Below, piece by piece: positions 5,323 to 6,109 of a stretch of 6,109 bases of DNA; position 1 is the first letter of the stretch; each line of letters begins with the position of its first letter. This DNA is from Candidatus Woesearchaeota archaeon (lineage in GTDB: Archaea > Nanobdellota > Nanobdellia > SCGC-AAA011-G17 > GW2011-AR20), in NCBI GenBank assembly GCA_018302885.1, contig JAGVZC010000023.1:1-6109 (forward strand), written 5' to 3'. The position numbers were made by a program, and so were the translations under genes. A model generated the notes under the pieces. It was not told the DNA's origin. It did not search any database and saw only the letters and a list, made by a program, of their open reading frames with translations.

Positions 5323-5706
5323 ATGAAAAGATTAACAGCAATATTGCTAACAACGCTTACATTTCTTTATCTAAATGGTTGTGTAAAACCAAATGACAAT
5401 GATACAAAAAAGCCGGAAAATAATAAAATAATTTATTTCATAAATACAAGATATGATAGTTCATTCACAGACATTGAAAATAAATGGAAAAGAAAATATC
5501 CTGGAACTTCTATAGACATAACCAGATATGGAAGCGGTGTCAATGTAACTTTTGCTCCAAGGAATTTGTATTACTTTGAAGAAAGAGAAGTGTACATGAG
5601 GGAGGTTTTCAGGCTACTTATTGAGAAAGGAGAAAGCATGCAGGATATTGAAAATGAAGTTGTGGAGGGAAATCCTGGCCCATTATCAAAAACTTTATTG
5701 AATTAA
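5323..5706 (+). CDS. Small lipoprotein, unknown function (tandem copy B)
   Basis: A 127-aa predicted lipoprotein. The signal is MKR, a hydrophobic core LTAILLTTLTFLY (4-16), and the lipobox L-N-G-C ending at Cys20, which would be lipid-modified and anchored outside the membrane. A charged Asp/Asn/Lys linker follows (about 23-35). A small domain comes next, with IIYFINTRYD (36-45), a helix DIENKWKRKYP (50-60), a strand region SIDITRYGSGVNVTFAPRN (63-81) and a helix YMREVFRLLIEKGESMQDIE (91-110). The ATG fits the TATA-defined leaderless start. It resembles the upstream gene in signal sequence and layout. I do not recognise a family. After its stop, 5714-5719 is a short T-run that may help termination. 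Confidence 0.7.
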   Translation: MKRLTAILLTTLTFLYLNGCVKPNDNDTKKPENNKIIYFINTRYDSSFTDIENKWKRKYPGTSIDITRYGSGVNVTFAPRNLYYFEEREVYMREVFRLLIEKGESMQDIENEVVEGNPGPLSKTLLN

Positions 5707-5745
5707 TTCTGCCTTTTTCCTAAACTGACAATTATTATACTGATT

Positions 5746-6009
5746 TCATATATTGAATAATTGATTAGATAACCCAACTAAGATTACAGATGCTATTACT
5801 ATTCCTACTTTAATCCATTTGTTACGAATTCTGAAAAATCTTCCTGGAATGAATATAAATATTGAAATCACGAGATAAAATAATGCTGCAGTGGCATTAA
5901 ATCTTAAAAGAGACATTAGTGAAAAGATTAAAAGAATTATTCCAAATATTATTCTCCACAACAAATAGCCTTCAGATTTCTTTGTTCCATTATTTTTCAT
6001 TTTAGTCAT
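5746..6009 (-). CDS. Small three-helix membrane protein
   Basis: An 87-aa integral membrane protein of unknown function. A Lys/Asn-rich N-terminus (MTKMKNNGTKK) is followed by TM1 at about 16-35, TM2 at about 39-56 (ending IPG), a basic loop RFFRIRNKWIK (57-67) and TM3 at about 68-82. The positive loop suggests that the 57-67 segment lies in the cytoplasm. The first ATG (complement of 6007-6009) overlaps the stop of the upstream minus-strand reading frame as ATGA, which favours it over the ATG three codons on (complement of 5998-6000). It is convergent with the lipoprotein gene, with only 39 bp between the two stops. Confidence 0.72.
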   Translation of the reverse strand: MTKMKNNGTKKSEGYLLWRIIFGIILLIFSLMSLLRFNATAALFYLVISIFIFIPGRFFRIRNKWIKVGIVIASVILVGLSNQLFNI

Positions 6010-6109
6010 CCCTTAAGCCAGTTGGATTGTACTGCAACATCCTGATAACAAGTATGTTTTGTCATAATATCAGTCAGCTTATCGCAAGTTGAAATATCTT
6101 GGGTAATAT
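6006..6109 (-). CDS. C-terminus of a C-x11-CY motif protein (partial)
   Basis: On the minus strand a reading frame is open from the right edge to TGA (complement of 6006-6008), giving 33 visible residues; the start lies outside the window. The fragment contains CDKLTDIMTKHTCYQDVA, that is Cys, 11 residues, Cys-Tyr, two residues, Val-Ala, and ends SNWLKG. I associate C-x11-CY-x3-A units with repeat-bearing proteins of unknown function in DPANN archaea; this is recollection. The ATGA overlap with the downstream membrane-protein gene and the protein-like composition support a real coding end, not chance. An internal ATG at residue 15 could only give a tiny peptide that splits the motif, so a longer protein is preferred. 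Confidence 0.6.
   Translation of the reverse strand, partial: ITQDISTCDKLTDIMTKHTCYQDVAVQSNWLKG

Overview
The window looks like a piece of a small, AT-rich archaeal genome. Four things support this. The 23S rRNA has the archaeal/eukaryotic signature TTCTCTTAAGGTAGC after helix 69. It is followed by aEF1A and archaeal-type S10. An archaeal RNase P Rpp30 homologue lies downstream. Most genes are preceded by an AAATATTTATAAA-like TATA box. Very short genes, coiled-coil and membrane orphans, and a C-x11-CY motif at the right edge suggest a DPANN lineage of the Woesearchaeota/Pacearchaeota type. That placement is inference; no tree was made.

Layout. Positions 1 to about 985 are the 3' third of a 23S rRNA gene (end of domain IV, then domains V and VI), closed by T-runs. 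No 5S rRNA or tRNA follows. At 1150-2436 is tuf (aEF1A) with its own promoter and a leader. A second T-run and a second TATA box separate tuf from a tight three-gene operon: rps10 (2492), a minimal MscS-like membrane protein (2797) and a strongly shortened Rpp30 (3276). The genes of this operon are joined by ATGA overlaps. Position 3711 starts an orphan membrane-anchored protein. Genes 4092 and 4410 form an SD-led pair: a coiled-coil protein and a helical protein with an Ile-Pro-rich tail. Genes 4888 and 5323 are two small exported proteins, one a lipoprotein, that look like diverged tandem duplicates. On the minus strand, entering from the right edge, the C-terminus of a C-x11-CY protein overlaps by ATGA a three-helix membrane protein (5746-6009).

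How it works together. The left half is translation: ribosome, elongation factor, ribosomal protein and a tRNA-processing subunit. The right half is cell-envelope or scaffold proteins of unknown function. Two initiation modes alternate. Four + strand promoters put the TATA centre 26-29 nt before the ATG, implying leaderless mRNAs, while tuf and the coiled-coil gene have leaders, the latter with a strong Shine-Dalgarno. The most unusual signals are non-consensus bases in the 23S peptidyl-transferase and exit-tunnel region, the cut-down Rpp30, and the tandem exported pair.
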